From the NCBI GenBank assembly GCA_965230275.1, contig CBDDKO010000002.1, positions 2,914,001 through 2,978,000 of the forward strand: a DNA stretch of 64,000 bases, given 5' to 3'. The position numbers and the translations under genes are program-made. The notes beneath the pieces were generated by a model. That model did no database searches. It saw only the letters and a list, made by a program, of their open reading frames with translations, and was not told the origin of the DNA. Positions 34,629-44,491 of the stretch are shown here, piece by piece. This DNA is from JAJRRS01 sp965230275 (GTDB lineage: Bacteria > Planctomycetota > Phycisphaerae > Phycisphaerales > Phycisphaeraceae). Every line of letters begins with the position of its first letter. Position 1 is the first letter of the stretch.

Positions 34629-34656
34629 GAGCCCACGCTCGGGTGAACGTGGGCTC
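34629..34656. terminator. Terminator after the isc operon, possibly bidirectional
   Basis: GAGCCCACG and CGTGGGCTC form a nine-pair stem with a ten-base loop. On the minus strand it is followed by TTTTC after the isc operon, on the plus strand by a T run at 34664-34671. Confidence 0.75.
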
Positions 34657-34690
34657 GTGTGTATTTTTTTCTGGATCAACCAAGGTGGTG

Positions 34691-35023
34691 TCAGGCGTTG
34701 AAGCTGCTGCCGCAGCCACAGGTGGAGTTGGCGTTGGGGTTGTTGAAGACAAAGCCCCGGCCCATGACTTCGTCTTTGAAGTCGATGGTCGTGCCGTTGA
34801 GATAGAGATAGCTCTTGGGGTCGCAGACGACCTTGATGCCGTGCTCGTCGAAGAGCTCATCGGTGTCGCGATGCTGCTCGGTGAGGTCCAGGAGGTAGCT
34901 GAAACCGGAGCAGCCGCCGCCTTTAACGCCGACGCGCAGTCGGACGTTTTCGGCGTCCAGCTCCTGCTGCTGGATGATGGTGGTGATCTCACGGGCCGCG
35001 GTTTCGGTGAGGGTGATACCCAT
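34691..35023 (-). CDS. iscA: Iron-sulfur carrier protein IscA/ErpA type
   Basis: ATG 35023 gives 110 residues. The three conserved cysteines are present in GGGCSGFSY and the C-terminal CGCGSSF. A-type carriers deliver Fe-S clusters from the scaffold to target proteins. It is the last gene of iscR-iscS-iscU-iscA. Whether it is IscA, SufA or ErpA cannot be decided by sequence reading. Confidence 0.92.
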   Translation of the reverse strand: MGITLTETAAREITTIIQQQELDAENVRLRVGVKGGGCSGFSYLLDLTEQHRDTDELFDEHGIKVVCDPKSYLYLNGTTIDFKDEVMGRGFVFNNPNANSTCGCGSSFNA

Positions 35024-35098
35024 GGTATTCAAACTCCGTGTCGCATGGCCGGGGTTCGGTCCGGCGTTCTATAGGGTGGGTCAGGGGATTGTAGTGGA

Positions 35099-35524
35099 TC
35101 AGGCCTTGGCGTGTTCGGACTCGTCGGCGTGGTCATGGTCCAGGCCGTTCTTCTCCTGGTAGTCGTGGATGGCGCTCTTGATGGCGTCCTCGGCGAGGAC
35201 CGAGCAGTGGATCTTCACCGGCGGGAGGCTCAGCTCCTGGACGATCTCGGTGTTCTTGATCGCCAGGGCCTCGTCGATGGTGCGTCCCTTGACCCACTCG
35301 GTGGCGAGGCTGGAGCTGGCGATCGCCGAGCCGCAGCCGAAGGTCTTGAACTTGGCGTCGGTGATCTTGCCCGTGGATTCGTCGACCTCGATCTGAAGCT
35401 TCATGACGTCGCCGCACTCGGGCGCGCCGACGATCCCGGTGCCAACGCTCTTGGATTCCTTGTCGAGGCTGCCGACGTTGCGCGGGTTCTCGTAGTGGCT
35501 GATGACTTTTTCACTGTATGCCAT
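35099..35524 (-). CDS. iscU: Iron-sulfur cluster scaffold IscU
   Basis: The 141-residue protein has the conserved ligands in GAPECGDVMKLQ, FGCGSAIASSS and LPPVKIHCSVLAEDAI, with the LPPVK motif bound by HscA-type chaperones. The C-terminus carries an unusual HDHADESEH extension. No hscA/hscB gene is in the window. Confidence 0.95.
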   Translation of the reverse strand: MAYSEKVISHYENPRNVGSLDKESKSVGTGIVGAPECGDVMKLQIEVDESTGKITDAKFKTFGCGSAIASSSLATEWVKGRTIDEALAIKNTEIVQELSLPPVKIHCSVLAEDAIKSAIHDYQEKNGLDHDHADESEHAKA

Positions 35525-35562
35525 GGTTAATACTCCGATGGTTTGTTATTGCATGTGTGTTG

Positions 35563-36783
35563 CTAGTGGGCGCCCCATTCGATCTGGCTGATGTCGATAC
35601 CTTCGAGGACCATTTCGTAGAGGGGGCTGAGCTCGAGTAGTTTCTTCACGGCGGTGACGACCTTATCGATCGTGTAATCGACTTCTTCCTCGGTGGTGAA
35701 GCGGCCGACACCGAAACGGATCGAGCTGTGTGCGATTTCGTCGCCCAGGCCCAAGGCCTTTAAGACGTAGCTGGGTTCAAGCGACGCGCTGGTGCAGGCG
35801 CTGCCGGAGCTCACGGCGACTTCCTTGATGGCCATCATCATGGATTCGCCCTCAACGTAAGGGAAGCTGATGTTGGTGGTCTGTGGCAGCCGGCGTGCCT
35901 CGTGGCCGTTGACCACGGCGTGTTCAAGCTGGCTCGTGATGCCCTGTTCGAGCTTGTCACGCAGCGCTGAGAGCTTGGCTGTTTCCTGGACCATCTCTTT
36001 TTCGCAGAGTTCGCAGGCTTCGCCGAGCCCGACGATGCCGGGGACGTTGAGCGTGCCGGAACGCATGCCGCGTTCGTGGCCGCCGCCGTCGATGATGGGG
36101 GTCAGGCGGACGCGGGGTTTACGCCGGCGGACGTAGAGGAAGCCGGCGCCCTTGGGGCCGTAGATCTTGTGGGCCGTGCCCGAGAGCAGGTCTACCCCGT
36201 CGGCGTTCACATCCACGGGGATCTTGCCCACGGCCTGGGTGGCGTCGGTGTGCAGGAGCACGCCCTTGTCTTTACAGACCTTACCGATCTCGGTCAGTTC
36301 GTTGATCGTACCCAACTCGTTGTTGGCCCACATGATGCTTACGAGGATGGTGTCCTCGCGGATCGCGTCGGCGATCTGCTGGGCATAGATGATGCCGTCT
36401 TCATTCGGCTCGAGCCATGTGATGTCATAACCCATCTTCTGGAGGCGCTTGCAGGGATCGAGCGTGGCCTTGTGCTCGTGGACGGCGGTGATGATGTGCC
36501 GGCCCTTTTCCTTGTACATGTCGGCGACACCCTTGATCGCCAGGTTGTTCGACTCGGTGGCACCGCTGGTCCAGATGATCTCCTTCGGGTCGGCACCGAT
36601 CAGCGAGGCGACCTGCTTGCGCGCCTTCTTGACCGCCTCTTCCGCGTGCCACCCGAACTCGTGGTTACGGCTGGCGGAGTTGCCGAACTTCTCCGTGAAG
36701 TAAGGCAGCATCGCTTCAAGCACACGCGGGTCCATCGGAGTGGTCGCGTTGTGGTCCATGTAGATCGGCAGTTTCAATGCCAT
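35563..36783 (-). CDS. iscS: Cysteine desulfurase IscS
   Basis: The 406-residue PLP enzyme has YMDHNATTPMDPRVLEAMLP at the start, the PLP lysine in GTAHKIYGPKGAGFL and the persulfide loop SSGSACTSASLEPS. It takes sulfur from cysteine and passes it to IscU. It is close to the E. coli length of 404. Confidence 0.96.
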   Translation of the reverse strand: MALKLPIYMDHNATTPMDPRVLEAMLPYFTEKFGNSASRNHEFGWHAEEAVKKARKQVASLIGADPKEIIWTSGATESNNLAIKGVADMYKEKGRHIITAVHEHKATLDPCKRLQKMGYDITWLEPNEDGIIYAQQIADAIREDTILVSIMWANNELGTINELTEIGKVCKDKGVLLHTDATQAVGKIPVDVNADGVDLLSGTAHKIYGPKGAGFLYVRRRKPRVRLTPIIDGGGHERGMRSGTLNVPGIVGLGEACELCEKEMVQETAKLSALRDKLEQGITSQLEHAVVNGHEARRLPQTTNISFPYVEGESMMMAIKEVAVSSGSACTSASLEPSYVLKALGLGDEIAHSSIRFGVGRFTTEEEVDYTIDKVVTAVKKLLELSPLYEMVLEGIDISQIEWGAH

Positions 36784-36804
36784 GGTGATCGGGCTCCTTG
36801 GAGA

Positions 36805-37329
36805 TCAGGCCGTCTGCCGGTTGGATGCGGTGACGGATTGGGGTTGATTCGTGTGGCACGCACAATCGTGTCGTGCGGCGGTGTGTGTGTCGTTTTGTTG
36901 ATTGGCTCGTTCGTCGTGCAGGTCTTGTAGGGTCACTTCGCCCAGGAAGCGGTTAATCCTATTGTGTAATGAGCGGACGGTTCCACGGATCGGGCAAGTA
37001 TTTGCCAACTCGCATCCCTGGCCGACGACCGGCAGGCCATCGGAACACGCGGCGAGCCGAACGGGCCCCTCCATGGCGGTGACAACCTCCAGGAGGGTCA
37101 GGCTGGCGGGATCGGTCGCCAGGCGGTAGCCGCCCCGGGGACCACGAGTCGACGTCAGGACTTTGGCGTTGGCCAGGTCCTTCAGGATATTCATTAACAA
37201 CGGCGCGGGCAGGCCGAATGTTTCAGCAATTCGCTTGGCACTGACCGGCATCCCGCCGTCGGCGTGCTGCGCGGTCAGGTAGGACAGCGCGATCAGGGCG
37301 TAATCGGTTTTGCGAGTGAGTGCCAGCAT
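36805..37329 (-). CDS. iscR: Rrf2-family regulator IscR
   Basis: The 174-residue winged-helix protein (TRKTDYALIALSYLTAQHA, KRIAETFGLPAPLLMNILKD, TSTRGPRGGYRLA) carries three cysteines (CSDG...GC..NTC) spaced as the [2Fe-2S] ligands of IscR. The C-terminal tail holds two more cysteines (HDCACHT). It heads the isc operon and probably senses Fe-S supply and controls the operon. Confidence 0.93.
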   Translation of the reverse strand: MLALTRKTDYALIALSYLTAQHADGGMPVSAKRIAETFGLPAPLLMNILKDLANAKVLTSTRGPRGGYRLATDPASLTLLEVVTAMEGPVRLAACSDGLPVVGQGCELANTCPIRGTVRSLHNRINRFLGEVTLQDLHDERANQQNDTHTAARHDCACHTNQPQSVTASNRQTA

Positions 37330-37382
37330 GGTGTTAGCGCGACCACGGTTTGTGGGGTGGTTGCGTCGATTTTTTTTACATT

Positions 37383-37395
37383 ATCCGTCACGGAT
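37383..37395. promoter_or_regulatory. Candidate IscR operator
   Basis: ATCCGTCACGGAT is a 13-base palindrome in the wider near-symmetric ATTATCCGTCACGGATTAT, about 55 bases upstream of iscR. Rrf2 regulators bind such dyads. The rest of the gap up to the adenylate kinase-like gene at 37773 shows no gene. Confidence 0.5.
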
Positions 37396-37772
37396 TATTA
37401 GCCGGGACATAATAGTATCGAAATGGTACGATATCAACTCAAGTGCCTAATGCCAACTCAAGAATGTTGCCAGCCCATAAAAAGACTAGGCGATATTTAT
37501 TATAAGCTCTTCATTGACCATGAATTGCTATAAAGCCTGTTGTGGTACAACTTCGGTGCTGTGGGGGTGACGTGAATCCTGTTCACACGGGGCGGTGTAT
37601 TCACGTTCAAAACGGTGGTTGATCGGCGAAAAAGTATCCGCCGACTGCAGGTGCGAAGTGCCGGAATATGGTTTATAAAGGCTGTTCTGGTGGGTGTTGG
37701 AACCCCGCTGAGTCGATCGGGGATGTGGCCCCGCGACGTCGTGATCCTTAAAACTGCATCGGGAAGCACTTC

Positions 37773-38390
37773 ATGGACCGTTACAAATCCGTTCTTCTGT
37801 TCGGCGCCCCCGGCTCGGGGAAAGGCACTCAAGGCAAGATCCTGGGGATGGTCCCAGGCTTCTATCACTGTGCCTGCGGCGACGTGTTCCGTAACCTCGA
37901 CATCCACAGCGAACTGGGCAAGGTGTTTTACGAGTACAGCTCCCGCGGCGAGTTGGTCCCTGATGAGGTGACGGTGAAGATGTGGGCGGAGAACATCCAC
38001 GCTCACGCGATCATCGGACACTACCAGCCACACGACGACCTGCTGGTCCTGGACGGGATCCCGCGTACGCTCGAGCAGGCGAAGATCATGGACGAGCACA
38101 TCGAGGTGCTGAAGGTGATCCACCTGTCGTGCAGCGATGAGGCGGCGATGACCGAGCGTCTGCGTCGCCGGGCCCTGAAGAGCAACCGCCACGACGACGC
38201 GGATATCAAGGTGATCCGCCACCGCTGGGAAGTCTACGAGCAAGAGACCGCCCCGGTCCTGGCACACTATCCCAAAGAGATGGTGCTAGACGTAGACGCG
38301 ATCGGTTCGCCGGCTCAGGTGCTGCATGACGTGCTGGACGTGGTCGTGCCGGCCCAGGAAGCGCACTTTGCGGCGTTCACGGGCGCATAA
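37773..38390 (+). CDS. Adenylate kinase-like nucleoside monophosphate kinase
   Basis: The 205-residue protein has the P-loop GAPGSGKGTQ, the NMP-binding helix with CGDVFRNLD, the motif LVLDGIPRTLEQA and the Arg-rich MTERLRRRALKSNRHDD lid region. The lid is short and has no zinc cysteines. Substrate AMP is most likely but UMP/CMP cannot be excluded. The position of GDVFR, where common Adk has GDMLR, and the lack of a full-length lid mark it as a divergent member, perhaps a second copy. Confidence 0.85.
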   Translation: MDRYKSVLLFGAPGSGKGTQGKILGMVPGFYHCACGDVFRNLDIHSELGKVFYEYSSRGELVPDEVTVKMWAENIHAHAIIGHYQPHDDLLVLDGIPRTLEQAKIMDEHIEVLKVIHLSCSDEAAMTERLRRRALKSNRHDDADIKVIRHRWEVYEQETAPVLAHYPKEMVLDVDAIGSPAQVLHDVLDVVVPAQEAHFAAFTGA

Positions 38391-38463
38391 GACATCCACT
38401 ACTGATGGCAATCTTACCCACGGGAAATCCCGCACCGGTCGTGTGGGATGATAGAATCGGCAC

Positions 38464-39363
38464 GTGAATACGTCACAAGCGTTAGACCAACTGAATCATC
38501 GTTTCCATGCCCCGGGGCTACATTTTGAATCGGGCCGAGGCGGTCATACACGCGCCATCATTGAGACGGATACCTGCTCCGGGGAAATCTATCTGCTAGG
38601 CGCACATGTCACCCACTACAAACCGGCCGGGCACGAGCCGGTGCTCTTCTTGAGCCGCTGCGCCCAATACGATCAAGGCATAGAGATCCACGGCGGCGTG
38701 CCGATCTGTTTCCCATGGTTTGGATCGCATCCAACAGATGCCACGGCTCCGATGCACGGCCTGGCACGTCGCATGCCCTGGCAGGTCCAGCACACATCTG
38801 CTCATAACGGGGTGGTCACGATCGAACTATCAGCCGAGTTAGAGCCGTTTACTATCACCCACCATGTTTCATTCGGTCGGACGCTGTCGATGAAGCTGCA
38901 GGTCCAGAACACCTCCACGTCAAAGGCAAGTTACGAGGCGGCGCTCCACACCTACCTGGCGGTCGAGGATGTCAGGCATGCCGATGTCGTTGGGTTACAA
39001 GGCGAATCTTATCTAGACAAGACCGCAGGACTTCAGCGTAACACCCAGCGTGATCACTCGGTACGTTTTGCCGGGGAAGTTGATCGCCTGTACCTCGATA
39101 CAACATCGGCATGCACCTTGACTGATCCCGGGAAAAATCGACGCATTAAGATTGACAAAACCGGGTCGCAATCCACAGTTGTCTGGAATCCGTGGAAAGA
39201 GAACGCCGCTCTAATGAAAGGCTTCGAAGATGACGAGTGGCAGGAAATGGCGTGTATCGAGACGGTCAATGCGAGGCACAATAAGGTCATGCTTGAACCG
39301 GGCACCACGCACACCATGACCGCTACGATTACGGTGGAATCCATATCAAAGAACGGCAGGTGA
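38464..39363 (+). CDS. D-hexose-6-phosphate mutarotase (YeaD type)
   Basis: The GTG-start 299-residue protein matches the aldose 1-epimerase fold of the glucose-6-phosphate 1-epimerase group: LLGAHVTHYKPAGHEPVLFL, GIEIHGGVPICFPWFG, HGLARRMPWQV, VVWNPWKENAALMKGFEDDEW and MACIETVNA. It speeds the exchange of alpha and beta glucose-6-phosphate in the cytoplasm. Confidence 0.9.
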   Translation: MNTSQALDQLNHRFHAPGLHFESGRGGHTRAIIETDTCSGEIYLLGAHVTHYKPAGHEPVLFLSRCAQYDQGIEIHGGVPICFPWFGSHPTDATAPMHGLARRMPWQVQHTSAHNGVVTIELSAELEPFTITHHVSFGRTLSMKLQVQNTSTSKASYEAALHTYLAVEDVRHADVVGLQGESYLDKTAGLQRNTQRDHSVRFAGEVDRLYLDTTSACTLTDPGKNRRIKIDKTGSQSTVVWNPWKENAALMKGFEDDEWQEMACIETVNARHNKVMLEPGTTHTMTATITVESISKNGR

Positions 39364-39377
39364 TCTCACGTCGCTGT

Positions 39378-41357
39378 CTACTGACGCTGGATCGTCTCGT
39401 TGCCGGCGGGCTGATCGGCTTGATCTGCCTGCTCCCCAGTGGGGGGCGTTTGAGCCTGCTCACCCTCGGGGGCGGGCGGAGGCGGGAACAGGATATCGAT
39501 GGATTGACTGTAGCCAAGCTCATCCGCATGCTCGGTAACCGTGACAATAATGTACGGGTACGCGGCAGACTGATAGTCTCGCGGGGAATTTCGGTACACC
39601 TGGGCCCGTTCCAGCAGATCATAGTTTGGGGACCGCATGTATTTTGTATAGGTAGCCCCGAGCAGTTCCTCAAAACTCTTCCAGTCGATCAACCGCCCCT
39701 GGCCGTCGGATGAGATGGCGTTGTCGTACTTTCGCTCGTCTAAGAGTAATTTTTCGATGCGTTTAGCGGTGTCGATATATCTGCCATAGGTGATGTAATC
39801 TGCGTTGGCCAGGCCCTTCTGGAACGCCGTGACCATCAATGATTCCATGTACGGCCGCGCAACCTGGTCGGCCATCTGCCAGTCGGCCTTGATCTCGGTG
39901 GCGATCAGGTCCTCGAGTGTAACGGTGTACTTGCTCTGCCCCTTCCACATGTTGTGTGGCTTCTCGCCGTAGAGATCGCGGAGCTGTTTGTAGTAGCCAT
40001 GAGCCTTGTCGATGTCGCCGTAGAGATACGTGTACAGGACGGCGCGGAGCAGGAAGTTCTCGTGGCCTTGTTCGTAGCTCTTGGTGTTGCCGGTGCCGGC
40101 CCAGTCGATGTTCATCTGGCGCTCGTTGGCTTCCACCATCGCGTCGCCATAGGCATCGATAAAGCGGGGGTCCGGTGTCATATCCATACGCATGGTGATT
40201 GGGTTGAAGTTGATCCGCCCCATGTGCATCAGCATCTGCAGGCCGTGGATGATCTGCCGGTCTGTATTGAGCACATCGATCTTGGTCTTGTCACGCAGTT
40301 CGCCGGCTTTTTCGACACCGGTGGCGGCCCAGTAGATCGCATGGCTACCGGCGTGACGCCAGTCGATCGGGCCGAACCGCTCCATGAGTTGGTACATGCG
40401 CGTCGGCTCCATGTGGTAGTCCTCGATCAGGACTTTCGCACGGAGGAACGCGAGGAAGGTGTCGAGGTCTTCAGCGGCCGCCGGATCGCTCATGAGCTCG
40501 TAAAGCTCCAAGCCGCGCTCATCCAGGAACGCCCCGCCGGGGCCGACGAGTTTACGCGGGTCCCTGTATCTTTCGTACATCCGGATCCGGCCGATCTCTC
40601 TTAGGCAATGCTGGTCGGGCTCGTACCCCATGGACCGCAGGCGCGAGATCAGGCCGCGTGTGCCGGGCGCGTCTTCGTACAGAAGCGTGAAAGGATCACG
40701 CGGGGCTTCTCCCCCGGTATCCTGCGCGAAATAGAAGTGGGCCGCATCTGAGATCGGCTCGAACTTCTCCAGGGCGACTTTGTGCGTCGCGCCTTCGGTC
40801 GGCGCCCCCAGCAGCTCCTGCCATTCCTGGGCGAGCTTGATCTTGTAATACTGATTCATGTCGTCGGCACGCTGGCCGATCTTGTGGAAGAACGTCCAGC
40901 CGAGCTGGCGGTAGATCGCGATGTTGTTCGGGTTGTAGACCACGCCCTCGTCGCGGAGGAGCTTGATACCTTTGTTGACCCAGTCCCATCGCTCCTCAGG
41001 CGTGTGGGTGATGACCGAGATGTTGTAGGACATGTTCCAGCTCTGGAAGACCCAGACCTGACCGAAGCGCGGCTGAAGATTCGTGATCCACTCGGCGGTG
41101 GTGTTCGCCTCGAAGAGCTTGCCTTCCTGCTTGAGTTTCTCGGCCCGGTACCAGAGGAAGTCGGCGGCCAGGCCGCGGAACGTGCCCATCGACGCCGCCA
41201 GCAGCGCGTACTTCGGCGCGTCGCCGTAGCGCGTGGGCTGGATAATCTCCAGGTCCTCCCGGCGGTCGTTGATCGGCTTGACCAACAACGTCGAGCTCGC
41301 GACGCAGAGCACGGTGATAAGGATCGCAACAATCTGTACCCAGCGTCCGGGTTTCAT
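39378..41357 (-). CDS. Helical repeat protein of SPFH/ABC operon
   Basis: The 659-residue protein has one N-terminal transmembrane helix (IVAILITVLCVASSTLLVKP) and a periplasmic-side helical part with TPR-like stretches (AEWITNLQPRFGQVWVFQSW, YRQLGWTFFHKIGQRADD). The end is Pro/Gln-rich (PPPPAPEGEQAQTPP). The start overlaps the stop of the permease gene by four bases, so both are translated together. No family is named; it is likely an accessory of the exporter. Confidence 0.7.
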   Translation of the reverse strand: MKPGRWVQIVAILITVLCVASSTLLVKPINDRREDLEIIQPTRYGDAPKYALLAASMGTFRGLAADFLWYRAEKLKQEGKLFEANTTAEWITNLQPRFGQVWVFQSWNMSYNISVITHTPEERWDWVNKGIKLLRDEGVVYNPNNIAIYRQLGWTFFHKIGQRADDMNQYYKIKLAQEWQELLGAPTEGATHKVALEKFEPISDAAHFYFAQDTGGEAPRDPFTLLYEDAPGTRGLISRLRSMGYEPDQHCLREIGRIRMYERYRDPRKLVGPGGAFLDERGLELYELMSDPAAAEDLDTFLAFLRAKVLIEDYHMEPTRMYQLMERFGPIDWRHAGSHAIYWAATGVEKAGELRDKTKIDVLNTDRQIIHGLQMLMHMGRINFNPITMRMDMTPDPRFIDAYGDAMVEANERQMNIDWAGTGNTKSYEQGHENFLLRAVLYTYLYGDIDKAHGYYKQLRDLYGEKPHNMWKGQSKYTVTLEDLIATEIKADWQMADQVARPYMESLMVTAFQKGLANADYITYGRYIDTAKRIEKLLLDERKYDNAISSDGQGRLIDWKSFEELLGATYTKYMRSPNYDLLERAQVYRNSPRDYQSAAYPYIIVTVTEHADELGYSQSIDILFPPPPAPEGEQAQTPPTGEQADQADQPAGNETIQRQ

Positions 41358-43192
41358 ACCGTCACCCTCGCCAGTTCTTTGTTACGGAAGATCATCCAAC
41401 CGATAAACCCGGTCAGCCCGGTCCAGACTCCCCCGGCCCAGATGACAGCGTGACTCAGCATCGAGCCGGGCACCAGTCGGCCGTCGGATACCAACGGCGT
41501 CGCGTTCAACTCACCAAACGACGGGGCGACCATAAGGAATCCTGACCCGATCAACTTAATAAACATCTTCAATAGGTCTGCATATTCGCCCTTGCTGATC
41601 AGGTCGGACACTTTCGCGATCAGCCAGAGGATCTGGTCACCGAACGGCAGCGTCTGCTTCGGGAACGCGGCGTAGTACTTCAGCGACTCGGCGATGTAGG
41701 CGTTACTCGCCGCGGTGAAGTAGATCAGCAGACACACCAGCGTCGCTACCGGGAAGCTGAGGTACGACCCGGCCGCCAACCCAAGCATCGCCAGAAACAT
41801 CAGGCGAAGCCACATCACCAGCATCGTCCGGACCAGGTTGCCCTCGAACTCGCCGACGCGGTAGAGCACCTCGATACCGTCCTTGGGATTGAAGTTCAAC
41901 ACCGGCTGCGCTCTGCCACCCAGCGCGGGGTTGGAGATCTCGACGTCCATTGCGCCCTGTTCGTTGAGCACATCCGGATTGATATTCAGCACATGGAAGT
42001 TGTTTTCCGCGAGCTTGAGCAAGCCTGGCTGTGGGCAGATCAACGGGTCATTATAAGGCCGTCCGTTGATCCGCATACCGATATAGACGAAACCCTCTAG
42101 CGCGTTGCCGGCCAGCTTAGGCTTGAATCGTAACTGCAGCGGCTGCTCGTAGGCCGCGGCGTCACCCAGGCCCGAAAAACGATAAACCATGGCTGACTGG
42201 TTGGGGATGCTGAACCACCGCAACATGACTTTCTGTTGGATGTCGGCCCTGTCGGCGGGCGTGACGGTATCCGCGGTAGAGCCCGGCTCGCCATAGCGCT
42301 CGGGGTCCTCGACGCGCAGCCGTTCCAGCATCTGGTCGTACACCGCCTTGAGTACGGCCGGGTCCGGGGGGGTCGGCTCAACCGTGTGCCTCGCGACCAG
42401 CACCTGACTCTGGACCGCGAGGCGGTCGGCGTTGTCCCGGGCCGGCTGGGCTTCGAGCAGCAGCGTGAAGGCGTAGATCCCCGCGCCGGCGACCGACAGG
42501 AGAAGCAGGTTCAGCAGCGTGATCCCCAGCCACTTGCCCAGCAGGTACTCGCCTCGGTGCAGCGGTTTGGTCAGGGAAAGATAAACCTGCTTCTGTGCCT
42601 GCTCACGTGTGATGGTGGCGATCGACAAGAACAGCGTCATCAGGCTCAGCAGCACGCTGGTCGCCATCAGGGACCATGTGAGGAACGAGGTGATGCGGTA
42701 CTTGAGGAAGTCTTCCTGGTTGATCGCAAAGGGGAAGACCGCGATAAGCATCGCCACGCCGACAATGAAGACCAGCGCGATCTTCATGCGGATGGCTTCG
42801 TCGATCAGTGTCCGTGCGACACCGAACAAGGCGATGCCGGGTGACAGCAGGATGCGGATCAGCCACAGGCCGGCGTAGAAGATCAGGGCCATGGCATAGG
42901 CGCCGCCGATCGCGACGACCATGTCGGTCCAGCCCATCGCCCAGCAGATCAGGGCAAGCATCTGCGTCGCGGCCGTACCCAGGAGGATGATGCCGAATCG
43001 GCGGACCCAGGGGACCGCCCGCCAGACGACTAAGCCGTAGATCACCCAGGCATTGGTGAGGATCCTGCCCGCGGAACGGACAACGCTCCCGGCCGGTGCC
43101 GAGTCCTGTGCGACTAACAGCAGACCGATCCCCTCGGTCAACCCGAGCAGAGCGATCAATACAATCAGCCACATCTTCCAGCTTCTGCGCAT
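41354..43192 (-). CDS. ABC-2 type transporter permease with large extracytoplasmic domain
   Basis: The 612-residue protein has a hydrophobic N-terminal part (several helices up to about residue 120), helices with INQEDFLKYRITSFLTWSLM and VLLSLMTLFLSIATITREQA, a soluble domain (about 255-420) and three C-terminal helices. TREQAQKQVYLSLTKPLHRGEYLLGKWLG is the cytoplasmic coupling region typical of ABC-2 permeases, and has an ABC-ATPase gene 22 bases upstream. Confidence 0.82.
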   Translation of the reverse strand: MRRSWKMWLIVLIALLGLTEGIGLLLVAQDSAPAGSVVRSAGRILTNAWVIYGLVVWRAVPWVRRFGIILLGTAATQMLALICWAMGWTDMVVAIGGAYAMALIFYAGLWLIRILLSPGIALFGVARTLIDEAIRMKIALVFIVGVAMLIAVFPFAINQEDFLKYRITSFLTWSLMATSVLLSLMTLFLSIATITREQAQKQVYLSLTKPLHRGEYLLGKWLGITLLNLLLLSVAGAGIYAFTLLLEAQPARDNADRLAVQSQVLVARHTVEPTPPDPAVLKAVYDQMLERLRVEDPERYGEPGSTADTVTPADRADIQQKVMLRWFSIPNQSAMVYRFSGLGDAAAYEQPLQLRFKPKLAGNALEGFVYIGMRINGRPYNDPLICPQPGLLKLAENNFHVLNINPDVLNEQGAMDVEISNPALGGRAQPVLNFNPKDGIEVLYRVGEFEGNLVRTMLVMWLRLMFLAMLGLAAGSYLSFPVATLVCLLIYFTAASNAYIAESLKYYAAFPKQTLPFGDQILWLIAKVSDLISKGEYADLLKMFIKLIGSGFLMVAPSFGELNATPLVSDGRLVPGSMLSHAVIWAGGVWTGLTGFIGWMIFRNKELARVTV

Positions 43193-43214
43193 GCTTGTAA
43201 CGTCGGTGTAAGGG

Positions 43215-44438
43215 TCAGCCTTCAGGCTTTTCGTCCCCGTCCTTCTTGATCAGGGAATCAATCAGGCCGGTGTCGGCCTGCTGCTCTGGCTCGGGCTCCG
43301 GCGCGTTCGTATCGTTCGTCGCTGTATGCGATGACTCGCCGGTCAGCGAGCCGATGACCTGGTCGTCGTGTCGCGGGGCTTGCTGCTGAGCGTGCTCGAT
43401 CTCGGAGGGGTGATCGCCCTGTGTACCCGGGGCAGAAGGCGCGACGAGCTGATCGATCAGAGCCTCGCCCTCGGTCGGTTCGTCGTCGCCGGTGAGGAAC
43501 GAGGCGATCTTCCCACCGGACTCGGCCCCGCTGGTCGTCAGGCCCGCGGCCTGTGCCTCGGCGACGATGTTCAGGAAGAATGATTCAAGCTTCTGCCTGG
43601 GACGGCTGACGCTGGTGTCGGCGATGCCTTGCTGTTCGAGCAGCGCGATGATGCGCTCTTCATCTTCTGCGGACAGGGCCGGGGTGCTGATCATCGTGCG
43701 GTTGTGTTCTTCGAGCAATTCATCGATCTGGCCGTAGCGCCTGACCTTCCCGCCGTACATGATCGCGACGCGGTCGGTGACGTCTTCGACGTCGGCCAGG
43801 AGGTGCGAACAGAGGAGGATCGTCTTGCCGCGCTCGGCCAGACTCTTGATAACGCGCTTGACGTCGGCGGTCGCGATCGGGTCCATGCCGGAGGTCGGCT
43901 CGTCGAGGATCAGGAAGTCGGGGTCGTTGATCAGTGCCTGCGCGAGCCCGACCTTGCGCTGCATGCCCTTGGAGTATTCCCCGACGGGCCGGCGGGCGAC
44001 GTGTTGGAGGCCGACCATTTCCAGGAGCGTGTCGATACGCCCCTTGCGGATGGTGCGTTTCTGGTGGAAAAGCCTGCCGTAGTACTCGAGTGTTTCGTAT
44101 GCGTTCAGGAAGGGGTAGAGGTAGGACTCTTCGGGGAGGTAACCGATGCGCTGCTTGTTCTTGACATCACGCGGGTGTCTTCCGAAGACGGCAATACGGC
44201 CGGCCGTGGGATGCAGCAGGCCGAGCAGGAGTTTAATCGTCGTGCTCTTACCCGAGCCGTTCGGCCCCAGCAGGCCGAAGACTTCCCCCTTGAAAATATC
44301 CAACTCGATCTCGTTGACCGCTTTGACACGGTTCCTCAGCCAGAAGTCCTTGAAGACCTTGGTCAGCCCGACACACCTAACGATGACGTCCTGGTTGGGC
44401 CGTTGAGTGTCGGCGGGTTGTGTGGTGGCTTGGGTCAT
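43215..44438 (-). CDS. ABC transporter ATPase with long acidic tail
   Basis: The 407-residue protein has Walker A GPNGSGKSTT, signature EYSKGMQRKVGLAQAL and Walker B DFLILDEPTSGMDP. After about residue 300 a low-complexity acidic tail rich in Glu, Gln and Thr follows (EPEPEQQADTGLIDSLIKKD). It would drive the permease encoded behind it. The substrate is unknown. Confidence 0.93.
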   Translation of the reverse strand: MTQATTQPADTQRPNQDVIVRCVGLTKVFKDFWLRNRVKAVNEIELDIFKGEVFGLLGPNGSGKSTTIKLLLGLLHPTAGRIAVFGRHPRDVKNKQRIGYLPEESYLYPFLNAYETLEYYGRLFHQKRTIRKGRIDTLLEMVGLQHVARRPVGEYSKGMQRKVGLAQALINDPDFLILDEPTSGMDPIATADVKRVIKSLAERGKTILLCSHLLADVEDVTDRVAIMYGGKVRRYGQIDELLEEHNRTMISTPALSAEDEERIIALLEQQGIADTSVSRPRQKLESFFLNIVAEAQAAGLTTSGAESGGKIASFLTGDDEPTEGEALIDQLVAPSAPGTQGDHPSEIEHAQQQAPRHDDQVIGSLTGESSHTATNDTNAPEPEPEQQADTGLIDSLIKKDGDEKPEG

Positions 44439-44491
44439 GGGTTACACATCCGGTCTGCGGTCTGCGGTCATGCCGTCGGTTAATGATAGGT

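Noticed and set aside
37500..38267. Minus-strand open frame of 255 codons opposite the adenylate kinase-like gene
   Set aside because: It is the mirror of a real kinase gene with a clear P-loop; the peptide has no fold pattern.
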